A stretch of 64,000 nt of DNA. Source: Paenibacillus cellulositrophicus. Lineage in GTDB: Bacteria; Bacillota; Bacilli; Paenibacillales; Paenibacillaceae. Where the stretch lies: positions 806,001 to 870,000 of the forward strand of contig NZ_CP045296.1 in the NCBI RefSeq assembly GCF_009363095.1, given 5' to 3'. The notes beneath the pieces are model-generated. The model saw nothing but the letters and a program-made list of their open reading frames with translations, ran no database searches and had not been told where the DNA came from. How positions within the stretch are numbered: position 1 is the first letter of the stretch; every line of letters begins with the position of its first letter. A program made the translations under genes and the position numbers. Below are positions 42,618 to 50,965 of the stretch, piece after piece.

Positions 42618-43556
42618 TTAAGCTTGTCCATTCAACAACTCCTCTGGAATGGCCAGCCGGATATTATTCATCGCACGTTCTTTGGCCTCATCCAATACGT
42701 GGGTGTAGATCTGGGTCGTGGAAATATCCTCATGGCCAAGCAGCTCTTGAACCGTCCGCAGGTCAGCTCCGTTGTGCAGCAAATCCGTAGCGAAGGAGTG
42801 TCTCAGCTTATGGGCGGACAGCGTTCTTCCCGATAAATGCGGATACTTTTCGAACAGGGCTTGAAAGGTTTTTTCCGCGATACTCTGTACCATTCGTTTG
42901 CTGATGCGGCGCCGGAATTGGGAAATAAAAAAAGCCGTTTCCTTGGCATTCCGGGGAGGGATCCGCTCGTTCAGACATTTCTGCAGCAAGTGGGTCATTT
43001 CAGCAGGGAGGGGGATGTAGCGCCATTTCCCGCCTTTTCCGAGCACACCGATGTTATTCCCTACCTGATCGAAGTCCGAAATGTTTAACTTCACGATCTC
43101 ACTGACACGAAGTCCCGCATAGGCCATCAGAGCAACGATCGCAACGTCTCGAATCATATATCTTCCTTCAACCAGTCCCAGGCATGCATCGAGAAACTGC
43201 TTTTGAAGATACACGGGCTGTTTTTTCTTCTCGACCTTTGCTTTTTCAATATTCATGGCCGGATTATGGTCCGTTAGCTTGAATCGAATCATGACTTTAT
43301 AAAAGAGACGGATGGCCGACTGGCACCGGTTGCGGTACCGGGCGCCTGCGCCGCTTTCACGCACACGGGTCAGGAAATACATCACATCGATCTCCGAAAC
43401 TTCCGAGACGGCTTTGCCGTCCAGCGACGTCAAAAAATGCTTGAGATCATGAAAATAAGCATTCTGCGTTTCTTGTGAATATTCACGATCCTTCATGTAG
43501 GAAACAAACAGCTTCGTTTCGCGTTCATATTGCTCAAAAACTTCCGTATATTTCAT
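42618..43556 (-). CDS. Tyrosine recombinase (XerC/D-like integrase)
   Basis: A 312-residue site-specific recombinase. An N-terminal SAM-like core-binding domain is followed by the catalytic domain with the Arg in AYAGLRVSEIVKL, the His-x-x-Arg box HKLRHSF, the His in LLGHEDISTTQ and the nucleophile Tyr in IYTHV. It is complete but stands alone, without phage, transposon or codVWXY-type neighbours. I prefer ATG 43556; an in-frame GTG at 43571 overlaps the ribosome site. A strong 13-bp palindrome lies 34 bases upstream. It could be a Xer paralogue, or the relic of a small integrated element. Confidence 0.87.
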   Translation of the reverse strand: MKYTEVFEQYERETKLFVSYMKDREYSQETQNAYFHDLKHFLTSLDGKAVSEVSEIDVMYFLTRVRESGAGARYRNRCQSAIRLFYKVMIRFKLTDHNPAMNIEKAKVEKKKQPVYLQKQFLDACLGLVEGRYMIRDVAIVALMAYAGLRVSEIVKLNISDFDQVGNNIGVLGKGGKWRYIPLPAEMTHLLQKCLNERIPPRNAKETAFFISQFRRRISKRMVQSIAEKTFQALFEKYPHLSGRTLSAHKLRHSFATDLLHNGADLRTVQELLGHEDISTTQIYTHVLDEAKERAMNNIRLAIPEELLNGQA

Positions 43557-43589
43557 CAGCTTGGCACCCACCTGATCGATTTAAAGATA

Positions 43590-43619
43590 AATTGCATTAA
43601 ATATAGATTTAATGCAATT
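43590..43619. repeat. Perfect 13-bp inverted repeat upstream of the recombinase
   Basis: AATTGCATTAAAT and ATTTAATGCAATT separated by ATAG. The arm length is like that of recombinase core sites, though the four-base spacer is shorter than in dif. It may instead be an operator over the recombinase promoter. Confidence 0.7.
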
Positions 43620-43761
43620 TTAGTATAACAAAAAACGCTGTAAGTTAGGGCGCTTTTGGCACAAATAAACGGGGAACCGGATTTTAGGACGATTAAGGGT
43701 CTGCCGTTCGGTTTACAACCATCTTCTTGCCCAATGAAGCTGAAGGATCACCAGGTGATGA

Positions 43762-43874
43762 TAAGAAAAACGTCTATCGATGTACCTTCAAAGAAGACAG
43801 ACCGCGTTTAGCTGAAGTTTTTCTTGCGATTATAGAATGGTTCAGCTTCGCTGAATTTTATAAATTCTATAATC
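43762..43874 (+). repeat. Interspersed repeat element, copy 1 (conserved block plus hairpin)
   Basis: Bases 43762-43829 match the reverse strand of 63861-63931, with seven mismatches over the last 50 bases, ending in the shared TTTTTCTTGCGA. Directly after comes a nested hairpin: GATTATAGAAT and ATTCTATAATC outside (43828-43838, 43864-43874), TTCAGC/GCTGAA inside. Copy 2 has a different hairpin at the same place. The rest of the 420-base gap before the next gene is AT-rich and holds no gene. Confidence 0.75.
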
Positions 43875-43978
43875 TTAAAAAATCTCTTTAGCGTTCATAT
43901 GAACCGTTATATAATGTTCTTATTAGTTTATATCAATCCAATAATGTTCATTTGATACTCTGAAATGGGGAGAGAACG

Positions 43979-44812
43979 ATGATGCCGACAATCAAGCTCG
44001 AATTATTGAATCGTCAAGATGAAGTGAGGACGGAGGAGTACAGCGATTCGCAAATGACGCATGTCCATTTGATGGAACGGGAAGAAGAAGGGTTTACGCA
44101 TCTGGCCTGCCAGCGTGTGGAGTACACCGAGGGCGACAAGTTTAGAGTTACGATGGAACAGCCGGATTCGTATATCGTGGTTCAGATGGATGAGACGCTC
44201 AATCCGTCTTTCATTTATGTAAAGGGAACCACATGGGAATACGAGATTCCGCTGGCGTACAAACGAGCATATCCCGAGAACGCTTTTGCCGGATCGAAGC
44301 ATTATGTTACTGCCCGGTATGCGACGGAGAATGAGATTAGCCAGTACCGCAATCTGGCCTTAAACCCTCATGACCAGAAGCAGGAATCGGGCGCTTTCCC
44401 GCATGCTCATGCGAATGTCGAAACCCGAAACGACCCGACCTTCTTTGCCCGCAACGCCATCGACGGCGTCTATGCCAATTACAGTCACGGTTCTTACCCG
44501 TATCAATCCTGGGGAATTAACCAGCAGCCGGATGCCGAGCTGACACTGGATTTCGGTCGTAAGGTGCAGCTTGACCGGCTGGGCCTTGTATTACGCGGCG
44601 ATTTTCCGCATGACAGCTGGTGGAAAGAAGTAACGGTCGCTTTTTCCGACGGGTCAGAGGAGCAGCTCCATCCTGCAAAAATCCGCAGCATCCAATACTT
44701 TGACATCTCTCCCCGCACGGTCGAATGGCTGGTACTCAAGCGATTGATCAAAGGCGATGAGACGCCGTTTCCGGCCCTGACGCAGATTGAGGCATACGGC
44801 AGAAATGTATAG
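43979..44812 (+). CDS. Protein with C-terminal galactose-binding (F5/8C-like) domain
   Basis: A 277-residue protein of no clear family. The second half resembles a discoidin-type beta-sandwich: NLALNPHDQ, FARNAIDGVYANYSHGSYPYQSWG, and AELTLDFGRKVQLDRLGLVLRGDFPHD. The N-terminal 120 residues are mostly beta-strand. No signal peptide or membrane segment. AGGGGAGAG-like bases (GGGGAGAG) precede ATG 43979. It is a single-gene unit, probably a carbohydrate-binding intracellular protein; function unknown. Confidence 0.75.
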   Translation: MMPTIKLELLNRQDEVRTEEYSDSQMTHVHLMEREEEGFTHLACQRVEYTEGDKFRVTMEQPDSYIVVQMDETLNPSFIYVKGTTWEYEIPLAYKRAYPENAFAGSKHYVTARYATENEISQYRNLALNPHDQKQESGAFPHAHANVETRNDPTFFARNAIDGVYANYSHGSYPYQSWGINQQPDAELTLDFGRKVQLDRLGLVLRGDFPHDSWWKEVTVAFSDGSEEQLHPAKIRSIQYFDISPRTVEWLVLKRLIKGDETPFPALTQIEAYGRNV

Positions 44813-44942
44813 GTAAGCATCTTTTGATGGGTAAGCATCGATTACCGGGCAAGCCGCCTTTATCCCCTGCACATCCTTTTACGCTGAAGAACTTAGCATA
44901 TATAATGAAAACAGATCGTCTTGGCGAAAGGAAGGTGCTCCT

Positions 44943-45302
44943 GTGCGGGAAACCTGTGTTCCGGGCGGCGTTAAGCTCAAAGACACCGGATTTGGATATA
45001 CGCTGTCCTTAATCGGCGGCAAATACAAAATGATCATCATGTACTGGTTGTCCGAACATCAAGTGATGCGTTTTAATGAACTCCAGCGGAGTATCGGAAC
45101 CATTTCCTTTAAAACGCTTAGCGTCATGTTAAAAGAAATGGAGGCGGATGGCCTGGTCATACGCAAGGAATTTCCTCAGGTTCCCCCGAAGGTCGAATAT
45201 TCCTTGTCCGAACGGGGTCTTTCCCTCATCCCTGTCCTGAATCTGATGTGCGAGTGGGGGGAGAAAAACGTGGTTCCCGGCGTTGAGGCTGTTCAGCGAT
45301 AG
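44943..45302 (+). CDS. HxlR family transcriptional regulator
   Basis: A 119-residue winged-helix protein with the HxlR signature: LSLIGGKYKMIIMYWLSE, RFNELQRSIGTISFKTLSVMLKEME and RKEFPQVPPKVEYSLSERG. Starts at GTG 44943 after AAAGGAAGG. Cys5 lies near the N-terminus, as in thiol-sensing members such as YodB. It converges on a quinone-reductase-like gene whose upstream region carries a palindrome, so regulation of that gene is likely. Confidence 0.87.
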   Translation: MRETCVPGGVKLKDTGFGYTLSLIGGKYKMIIMYWLSEHQVMRFNELQRSIGTISFKTLSVMLKEMEADGLVIRKEFPQVPPKVEYSLSERGLSLIPVLNLMCEWGEKNVVPGVEAVQR

Positions 45303-45327
45303 GCATCCCGTAATACGGCTCATTAGA

Positions 45328-45363
45328 AGAAGTATTTCCCTTACAGGGAGATACTTCTTTTTT
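45328..45363. terminator. Bidirectional terminator between HxlR and oxidoreductase genes
   Basis: AGAAGTAT-TTCCC and AGGGA-GATACTTCT arms, then six T; serves both convergent genes. Confidence 0.8.
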
Positions 45364-45386
45364 AATGGCCCAATCCATTTGCCGGC

Positions 45387-45950
45387 TTAGAGGGAGTCGA
45401 TAAACTTCAAATAGTCCTGCGCGCTTTGTTCCAGTTCGTCTAGGGGCTGATCGGCTTCCGCTCCCGGCACATTTTCACCAGGCTCGCTCTCCGTACCGTA
45501 GAATGCAAACACCGAACGATAATCCGCATTGCAGTACCGGAAGGTCGTTTCAAACGGAACCAATATTTGCTCAAGTGTACACCGGTACCTGCCTGTTTCG
45601 CTGTAATCCGCTTTTTTGATCCCTGCAGAGACGCCAAGAGCGACTTTGCGGTTCTTTAGCTTGTCGCCACCGTTCGAACCATAAGCCCAGCCGTATGCCA
45701 GCACTTCGTCCAGCCATTGTTTCAGGAGAGGCGGACAGTTGAACCACTGGATTGGAAACTGCAGCATTAAATGGTCATGCGTTTCCACTAAACGCTGCTC
45801 TTTTTCCACATCGATAGATTGGTCAGGATAAGCTTTGTACAACTCATGGACCGTGTATTTTTCCGGGTATTTATGGAGCTCTTGGACCCATCGTTTATTA
45901 ATGACAGACGTTTCAATGCTTGGATGCGATACGATCACTAAGGTTTTCAT
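45387..45950 (-). CDS. NAD(P)H-dependent flavin oxidoreductase (MdaB/KefF-like)
   Basis: A 187-residue flavodoxin-fold enzyme: TLVIVSHPSIETSVINKRW binds the FMN/FAD phosphate, LMLQFPIQWFNCPPLLKQWLDEVL is the family signature, and YGSNGGDKLKNRKVALGVSAG follows. Members reduce quinones and protect against thiol-reactive stress. GGAGGACC precedes the start. An upstream palindrome and the adjacent HxlR gene suggest induction by quinones or diamide. Confidence 0.88.
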   Translation of the reverse strand: MKTLVIVSHPSIETSVINKRWVQELHKYPEKYTVHELYKAYPDQSIDVEKEQRLVETHDHLMLQFPIQWFNCPPLLKQWLDEVLAYGWAYGSNGGDKLKNRKVALGVSAGIKKADYSETGRYRCTLEQILVPFETTFRYCNADYRSVFAFYGTESEPGENVPGAEADQPLDELEQSAQDYLKFIDSL

Positions 45951-46509
45951 CGGATTGGTCCTCCTTTGTTCGATAATGACTTCGTATTGAGTATAAAAAA
46001 TACCTCGCCCCGCTGTAAGTACGCACTTTTAGTACAGGTACTAACATCCTGGTAAGTGTGAACCGCGTCGAACAGAGCCTTTTAACGACTTACGTCGGCG
46101 TATCCACGCTGGATGGCCGATACAAGCGATGAAACGGAATTGACAGAGGCCGGATAAATCTATACAATAATATTGTTTCGTATGAATAAATAATTGAGAG
46201 TATCGGAAGCATTTTAACTGTTACAATCAAATTATTTTTTTATCCAAAGATACATTTATCTCTTTTAAAGGAACGATCGATTCTGAAAAGTACATCTTTC
46301 CATGAATAGGCTTAAGGCAGAACGATGAGCATTCCTTTCACGTACATTTATTGTTTCAAATGAAACAAATGGTTTTAACCAACTCAAAATAGCAAGCCAG
46401 GATGCAGTACTTGGAACCGACGAGTGATTCGCGAGGCTGTAATGCTTCAGTAGTGGGGAATCACATCATAGGCGGTTTTCAAGTCTGAATGAACAGGAGG
46501 GTTCGAATC
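45951..46509. other. Gene-free 560-base region with inverted repeats
   Basis: Lies between divergent redox genes. No credible ORF. Besides the 46030 dyad it holds ACAATAATATTGT (46164-46176, perfect) and TTGTTTCA-AA-TGAAACAA (46351-46368), with a degenerate relative of the latter at 46172-46189. They may be operators for the nitroreductase pair that follows. Confidence 0.5.
46030..46043. promoter_or_regulatory. Probable HxlR operator
   Basis: TAGTACAGGTACTA, a perfect dyad about 80 bases upstream of the flavin oxidoreductase, resembling the TACT-AGTA arrangement of YodB/HxlR sites. Confidence 0.45.
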
Positions 46510-47085
46510 ATGGAATGGGCGAAAATCATCCAAGAGCGCAGAAGCATCCGCAGGTTTAAATCCTCTCCCGAGGTGGATCAGGAACTTGTGCGGGAGTTGC
46601 TCCGCGAAGCGCAAGGCTTATATCCTTATCCTTCCGGCGAGGCTTCAAGTTACCGGTACGTATATGCAGGAACGGCGGAATCCAGGGAACGTCTCGCTGC
46701 CTGCATGCTTGAGCCCTTGGTGAAGAACAAACTGGTCAAATGGCTGCCGGAAAAAATTCGGGATTTTGTCCGAAAAAGAGTAACGGAAATACCCGGTCAT
46801 TTGGCTGTTATTGCCAGCACGAATGAGGACAGAAGGACAAATGACATGAATTACGCTGCAGTTTGCGGGATCATGCAAAACTTCCAGCTGCTTGCCTGGC
46901 AACGGCAGCTTGGCACCCTATGGGATACGGAGCCGATGATGCAGAGCCGGGAGTTATTCCACCTTTTCCAGATGAAACCAACGGAGAAACTGGTGGGAAT
47001 TTTACACCTCGGATATTTTGACAAAATACCGAAAGCCAGAGCCAGGACACGTGCAGAAAAGAAATGGACGATCATAACGGGATAA
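46510..47085 (+). CDS. Nitroreductase family protein
   Basis: A 191-residue FMN-dependent nitroreductase-like protein: KIIQERRSIRRFKSSPEV (phosphate-binding Arg cluster), NYAAVCGIMQNFQLLAWQRQLGTLW, and VGILHLGYFDKIPKARART with the C-terminal FMN contact. AGGAGGG precedes ATG 46510. The next gene, 12 bases on, encodes a second and shorter member. Likely detoxifies nitro or quinone compounds. The middle of the fold is shorter than usual. Confidence 0.85.
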   Translation: MEWAKIIQERRSIRRFKSSPEVDQELVRELLREAQGLYPYPSGEASSYRYVYAGTAESRERLAACMLEPLVKNKLVKWLPEKIRDFVRKRVTEIPGHLAVIASTNEDRRTNDMNYAAVCGIMQNFQLLAWQRQLGTLWDTEPMMQSRELFHLFQMKPTEKLVGILHLGYFDKIPKARARTRAEKKWTIITG

Positions 47086-47097
47086 GGAGGCGAACTC

Positions 47098-47580
47098 ATG
47101 AACATCACCGGTGTCTCAAATAAAGGACTTACATCAAACTACAGCAATCGGCCCGTTCCTGAAAGTCATGTCCTGGATCTGTTAAATGTGGCCGTATGGG
47201 CTCCGAATGACGGACTGCGGGAGCCGTGGCGTTTTATATTTATCGGGTCAGGCAGCACAGATATTATGGCCGGATTACAGGAGGAGGCGCCGACATATTT
47301 GATCCTGGTGATTAAAGAAGAGCGAGATCCTCATAAAAGGGAAGAAGATTTCGCGGCCGCATGCTGCCTTATGCAAAATTTCCATCTGCTTGCTCAGGAG
47401 AGCAAGCTCCACGTCCGAGTGACGATGAACGATTGGATTTATGATCGAGCATCCGCCCATCGTTATGGTGTTCACCAAGAGGAGCGGATCGTCGCCGTTC
47501 TGGAATTGGGTTATCTGGAAACACCAATAGAGCCGGTAACCGCTGCTCATTCACCGGATCTTAACTTTGAGTTACTGTAA
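47098..47580 (+). CDS. Short nitroreductase family protein
   Basis: A 160-residue relative of the preceding gene, collinear with it: NRPVPESHVLDLLNVAVWAPN, WRFIFIG, FAAACCLMQNFHLLAQES and IVAVLELGYLETPIEP. The N-terminal RRSIR segment is replaced by SNKGLTSNYSNR, so the usual FMN phosphate contacts are weak. AAGGAGG precedes the ATG. The tandem arrangement suggests a heterodimer, since nitroreductases bind FMN at the dimer interface. Confidence 0.8.
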   Translation: MNITGVSNKGLTSNYSNRPVPESHVLDLLNVAVWAPNDGLREPWRFIFIGSGSTDIMAGLQEEAPTYLILVIKEERDPHKREEDFAAACCLMQNFHLLAQESKLHVRVTMNDWIYDRASAHRYGVHQEERIVAVLELGYLETPIEPVTAAHSPDLNFELL

Positions 47581-47670
47581 TTGGTAAATGTTCAAGCTGC
47601 ATAACCTTTTTCGCTCCTGATGCATCTAAATTGGGGTAACAAGCCAATTAAAAAAGGTTATAGACTCTCC

Positions 47671-47720
47671 AAAAAAAAGAGCTCTATTCCATCTCGAACA
47701 GGGATGGGGAGCTCTTTTTT
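47671..47720. terminator. Bidirectional terminator after the nitroreductase pair
   Basis: A run, AGAGCTC, inner TTCCATC/GGATGG pairing, GAGCTCT, T run; serves the convergent Lrp gene as well. Confidence 0.85.
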
Positions 47721-47727
47721 TGATGGG

Positions 47728-48156
47728 CTATTTTAGCTGGCCGATGGACAAATTGACCTTATAATTGCCGAACTGAACCATCTCGCCCAGAAGGTCATTG
47801 AGGTCCATAGGGGTTGGCACCTGCACCCGAAGGAGGTAGCAGCCTTCACCGCTGATCCGGTGTGCCTCCACGATGGACTGGGTACGCTGGATGTAATGCT
47901 GGAACGAAGTATGCGTATCCGCGGATTTCATAAAGACCGTAATAAAAGCACTGACCTGGAGTCCGAGCTTGCCCGGATTGCACCGAAGTGTATAACCCTC
48001 GATCACTTCCAGATCCTGGAGCTTCCGGATGCGGGCACCCACCGCCTGACCAGTGAGATGTACCTTTTCTCCGATCTCCTTGTTGGACTGGAGAGAATTT
48101 TCCACCAGCAGCTGCAATATTTTAAGGTCGATCTCATCGATATCTTGTTTGCTCAT
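47728..48156 (-). CDS. Lrp/AsnC family transcriptional regulator
   Basis: A 142-residue regulator: HTH in residues 5-60 (DEIDLKILQLLVENSLQSNKE, LTGQAVGARIRKLQDLEVIEGY) and a C-terminal RAM-type ligand domain (VEAHRISGEGCYLLRVQVP). Divergent from the MBL-fold hydrolase gene, 136 bases away, which it may control. The start is uncertain: ATG 48156 follows AAGGGCAAG, with ATG 48168 and GTG 48177 also in frame. Confidence 0.87.
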   Translation of the reverse strand: MSKQDIDEIDLKILQLLVENSLQSNKEIGEKVHLTGQAVGARIRKLQDLEVIEGYTLRCNPGKLGLQVSAFITVFMKSADTHTSFQHYIQRTQSIVEAHRISGEGCYLLRVQVPTPMDLNDLLGEMVQFGNYKVNLSIGQLK

Positions 48157-48292
48157 CTTGCCCTTCATTCCTTTCACCGTGAAAATATAGCTACCAATAT
48201 CGTTTCGCCAGGCTATGTAAAGAACACGTTTTCCTGATTTATACTGGTATCGTGAATAACAGAATCATAAACCAAACCGGGAGTGAATGGAA

Positions 48293-49045
48293 ATGAAAAT
48301 TCAATTGATCCGCAATGCCACATTGTTTATTGAATATGCCGGTGTAACTCTTCTCGTCGATCCGATGTTTAGCGAGAAGGAGGCCAATCCGCCGGTAATC
48401 AATACCGCCAACGAACTGCGCAACCCGCGGGTACCCCTGCCAGTGGAGGTGGAAAAGCTCGTGCAGCCGGATGCGCTGCTGGTCACCCACCGGCATCCGG
48501 ATCACTGGGATGAGCCTGCCAAGAAGCAAATCAGCAAGGAGACTGCGGTATTCTGCCAGCCGGAGGACGAAGGTGAGATCCGGGCAGCCGGGTTTACCGA
48601 CACGACACCGGTCGAAAGCAGCGTTACGTTTCAAGGAATCACTGTGACCCGTACCGGAGGCCAGCACGGAACGGGAGAAATCGGGAAACAGATGGGGCCA
48701 GTATGCGGTTTTGTCCTTCAAGCCGAAGGCGAGCCGACGGTCTACATTGCAGGCGATACGATATGGTGCCGTGATGTTGAAGAAGCGCTTGATGCTTACC
48801 AGCCGGATCTGACAATCGTTAACGCCGGCGGCGCCCGCTTCGTGACGGGGGACCCGATCATTATGGATGAGAATGACGTGCTTGCTCTTCTGCGCCATCA
48901 ACCAGATACCCGAGTGGCTTCCGTTCACATGGAAGCGATCAATCACTGCTTTGTAACAAGGGATGACCTTAGAGATGCGATAGAGAAGGCAGGATACAGC
49001 AGCCGGGTAATCATTCCGGAAGATGGGGAAGTGTTTGCAGATTAA
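48293..49045 (+). CDS. MBL-fold metal-dependent hydrolase (UlaG-like)
   Basis: A 250-residue metallo-beta-lactamase-fold protein with the metal motif THRHPDHWD, the later Gly-Gly-x-His (TGGQHGTG), AGDTIWCRD and a final HMEAINHC. It lacks a signal peptide. The UlaG-like group includes lactonases and phosphodiesterases of unknown range. I prefer ATG 48293, nine bases after GGGAG, over ATG 48287. Divergent from the Lrp gene and upstream of the DUF4091 gene. Confidence 0.85.
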   Translation: MKIQLIRNATLFIEYAGVTLLVDPMFSEKEANPPVINTANELRNPRVPLPVEVEKLVQPDALLVTHRHPDHWDEPAKKQISKETAVFCQPEDEGEIRAAGFTDTTPVESSVTFQGITVTRTGGQHGTGEIGKQMGPVCGFVLQAEGEPTVYIAGDTIWCRDVEEALDAYQPDLTIVNAGGARFVTGDPIIMDENDVLALLRHQPDTRVASVHMEAINHCFVTRDDLRDAIEKAGYSSRVIIPEDGEVFAD

Positions 49046-49086
49046 AAAAATATTTATTTTTGGATTTTTTAAAGAGGATGCCGGGG

Positions 49087-49143
49087 ATGGACAGCGAAGG
49101 ATACAGCATACCGTTTGAAAGCGAGGGATCATTGGCTCAATGA
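49087..49143 (+). CDS. Putative 18-residue ORF overlapping the DUF4091 start
   Basis: ATG 49087 follows AAAGAGG by nine bases and runs 18 codons (MDSEGYSIPFESEGSLAQ) to a TGA that overlaps the next ATG as ATGA. This is the layout of a translationally coupled leader. It has no known family and may be chance. Confidence 0.25.
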   Translation: MDSEGYSIPFESEGSLAQ

Positions 49144-50813
49144 ATCAGAATCAAGTATTTCAGACTAGGCTTCTCAGCTCGTTATCCAAAGTATTTCCGG
49201 ATGGACAGGGAACCGAACATCCCGTGACAGGCGGGTCGATGCTCAGCAACGAAACGTATGCTTTTCAAGCCGCTTACCGGACGGAAGGCCCGGTGAACGA
49301 TCTCAGAGTCATCGTAGATGCTCCGGCCGCACTGCAGGTTACGGTACGCCGCGTTGGCCTCGTGCCGTCCGGACTTCCTGTATATCCGGATCACGATGAA
49401 CATGTCCTGCGTGCCGAACCGGGACTATTTCCGGATCCACTGTATCCGCTGGATGAAGAACAAACTATTCCGGCCGTACCGGGAGAGTGGCAAAGTGTGT
49501 GGATCACGCTTCAGCCGAATGGTCAGACGCCGGCGGGCAGCTATCCGATCACCGTCCGTTTTGCATCCGGGGATGGGGAAGTTGCCGGAGTGGAGACTTT
49601 TCAGCTGGAGCTGATTCCGGAGGAGCTGCCTCCCCAGAAGCTGATACATACCGAATGGTTCCATGCAGACTGCCTGGCGACCTATTACAATCTGGACGTA
49701 TTCAGTGAAGAACACTGGCAGGTGATCGGTCAATTCATTGATACGGCCGTAAAGCATGGCATGAACATGATTCTGACGCCCGTCTTTACGCCGCCGCTGG
49801 ACACCGAGGTCGGCGGGGAGCGGCCGACGGTTCAGCTTGTGGATGTGGCCGTCACAGGAGAAAATCAATACGAGTTCGGATTTGACCGGCTCGCAAGATG
49901 GGTTGAGCTGTGTGATGAGAAGGGCATCCGCTATTTTGAATTTTCCCATTTGTTCACGCAGTGGGGGGCGAAGCATGCGCCGAAGATCATCGCATCCGTA
50001 GACGGAAATCCACAGAAGATTTTCGGATGGGAGACCGATGCCACCGGTGAATCGTATCGTCTGTTCCTGGAGCAGTTTGTTCCGGCGCTAACGGAATGGA
50101 TTCATGCCAATGACCTGTCGGAACGAAGCTATTTCCACATCTCCGATGAGCCTGGGACGGATCACCTGGAGTCTTATGGCTATGCGAGCAAGCTGCTGGG
50201 CGGTCTGCTGCAAGGATTCCCGATCATCGACGCCCTGTCGGACTATGATTTCTTTGAGAATGGTTTGGTTAAATCGCCTATTCCGGCCAGCAACCATATC
50301 GAGCCGTTTCTGGAGCATAACGTCCAGCCGCTCTGGACGTACTATTGCTGTTCCCAATATAAAGAGGTGGCTAACCGCTTCATGTGCTTCCCTTCGGCCC
50401 GCAATCGGATTCTGGGCTACCAGCTGTACAAGTTTGACGCCGCCGGATTTTTGCATTGGGGTTATAACTTCTATTATTCGCAATACTCCAAAGGCGAGAT
50501 CGATCCGTATGAAACGACCGATGCAGGCAAAGCTTTTCCGTCAGGCGATCCGTTTATTGTATATCCGGGACCGGGCGGCGTGCCGGTCGAATCGATCCGG
50601 CTTGAGGTCATGAACGAAGCGCTGCAGGATTTGCGTGCACTCCAGCTGCTCGAATCGAAAATCGGCAGGGAGAATGTGCTGAAGGCGCTGGAAGAAGATT
50701 TGCCCGAGCCGATCACGTTCAGCCGCTACCCGCGCGAAGAAGAATGGCTGATCGCCAAGCGCGAATGGGTGAACCGGAAGATTAAAGAAGCTTTAGCTTC
50801 GGCAAACGTCTGA
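49140..50813 (+). CDS. DUF4091 glycoside-hydrolase-like protein (GH123-related)
   Basis: A 557-residue protein: N-terminal beta-sandwich (VNDLRVIVDAPAALQVTVRR) to about residue 170, then a barrel with HTEWFHADCLATYYN, ARWVELCDEKGIRYFEFSHLF, and the Asp-Glu pair in YFHISDEPGTDH. The latter corresponds to the substrate-assisted catalytic pair of GH123 N-acetylgalactosaminidases. No signal peptide, so a cytoplasmic hydrolase of imported glycans. The ribosome site is weak (GAGGG, 13 bases off) and the start overlaps a mini-ORF stop. Confidence 0.85.
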   Translation: MNQNQVFQTRLLSSLSKVFPDGQGTEHPVTGGSMLSNETYAFQAAYRTEGPVNDLRVIVDAPAALQVTVRRVGLVPSGLPVYPDHDEHVLRAEPGLFPDPLYPLDEEQTIPAVPGEWQSVWITLQPNGQTPAGSYPITVRFASGDGEVAGVETFQLELIPEELPPQKLIHTEWFHADCLATYYNLDVFSEEHWQVIGQFIDTAVKHGMNMILTPVFTPPLDTEVGGERPTVQLVDVAVTGENQYEFGFDRLARWVELCDEKGIRYFEFSHLFTQWGAKHAPKIIASVDGNPQKIFGWETDATGESYRLFLEQFVPALTEWIHANDLSERSYFHISDEPGTDHLESYGYASKLLGGLLQGFPIIDALSDYDFFENGLVKSPIPASNHIEPFLEHNVQPLWTYYCCSQYKEVANRFMCFPSARNRILGYQLYKFDAAGFLHWGYNFYYSQYSKGEIDPYETTDAGKAFPSGDPFIVYPGPGGVPVESIRLEVMNEALQDLRALQLLESKIGRENVLKALEEDLPEPITFSRYPREEEWLIAKREWVNRKIKEALASANV

Positions 50814-50863
50814 GCTGCCGCGTTGTCCCTTTGAACAGCGATTCATACACGACAAGACAAGGA

Positions 50864-50909
50864 AAAAGCATTCGTCAGACCGGTGGTGAACCGGCTGACG
50901 AATGCTTTT
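50864..50909. terminator. Bidirectional terminator between DUF4091 and etfA genes
   Basis: AAAAGCATTCGTCAG and CTGACGAATGCTTTT perfect arms with an inner CCGGT/ACCGG stem; T and A runs at the two ends. Confidence 0.9.
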
Positions 50910-50965
50910 GCTTTTAGATATAGAAACGATGTGGCTTCATCACGTCCAACGAGCCGTTAGAGCTG

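Noticed and set aside
43590..43619. dif-type chromosome dimer resolution site
   Set aside because: The arms and four-base spacer do not match the 11-6-11 dif layout or its conserved sequence, and the site is a perfect palindrome, unlike dif.
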